This document shows, piece after piece, positions 5,443 to 5,447 of a DNA stretch of 5,447 nt. The position numbers and the translations under genes are program-made. A model generated the notes under the pieces. It saw nothing but the letters and a program-made list of their open reading frames with translations, ran no database searches and was not told where the DNA came from. Each line of letters opens with the position of its first letter. Position 1 is the stretch's first letter. The stretch covers positions 1-5,447 of the forward strand of contig URKH01000097.1 of NCBI GenBank assembly GCA_900548255.1, written 5' to 3'. The DNA comes from an uncultured Collinsella sp. (GTDB taxonomy: Bacteria; Actinomycetota; Coriobacteriia; Coriobacteriales; Coriobacteriaceae).

Positions 5443-5447
5443 TGCGG

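Overview
The window is a compact amino-acid biosynthesis locus from a high-G+C bacterium. It encodes four enzymes of the aspartate family pathway in two divergent pairs. Protein features and base composition would suit an actinobacterial gut anaerobe of the Coriobacteriia (Collinsella-like). That placement is inference from general familiarity, not from any marker gene. No tRNA, rRNA, CRISPR array, transposase or phage gene was seen.

Layout: on the minus strand, thrC (threonine synthase, 1127-2644) is followed by thrB (homoserine kinase, 42-923). A 104-bp divergent intergenic region (2645-2748) separates thrC from the plus-strand pair lysC (aspartate kinase, 2749-4137) and asd (aspartate-semialdehyde dehydrogenase, 4311-5336). 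LysC and Asd carry out the first two steps, aspartate to aspartyl phosphate to aspartate semialdehyde. ThrB and ThrC carry out the last two threonine steps, homoserine to phosphohomoserine to threonine. The linking enzyme, homoserine dehydrogenase (hom), is not in the window.

The coding content is ordinary. The less ordinary part is the spacer DNA. Although the two genes of each pair share direction, neither pair is tightly packed: the gaps are 203 bp (thrC-thrB) and 173 bp (lysC-asd). Both gaps, and the region after asd, hold terminator-like hairpins plus larger palindromes of different sequence (937-1048, 4145-4185, 5383-5442). The palindromes may be dispersed palindromic repeats or attenuators. 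The long open frames antisense to all four genes are explained by codon avoidance and are not genes. I see no evidence for a novel multi-gene system here; the palindromic spacers are the main thing worth a second look.
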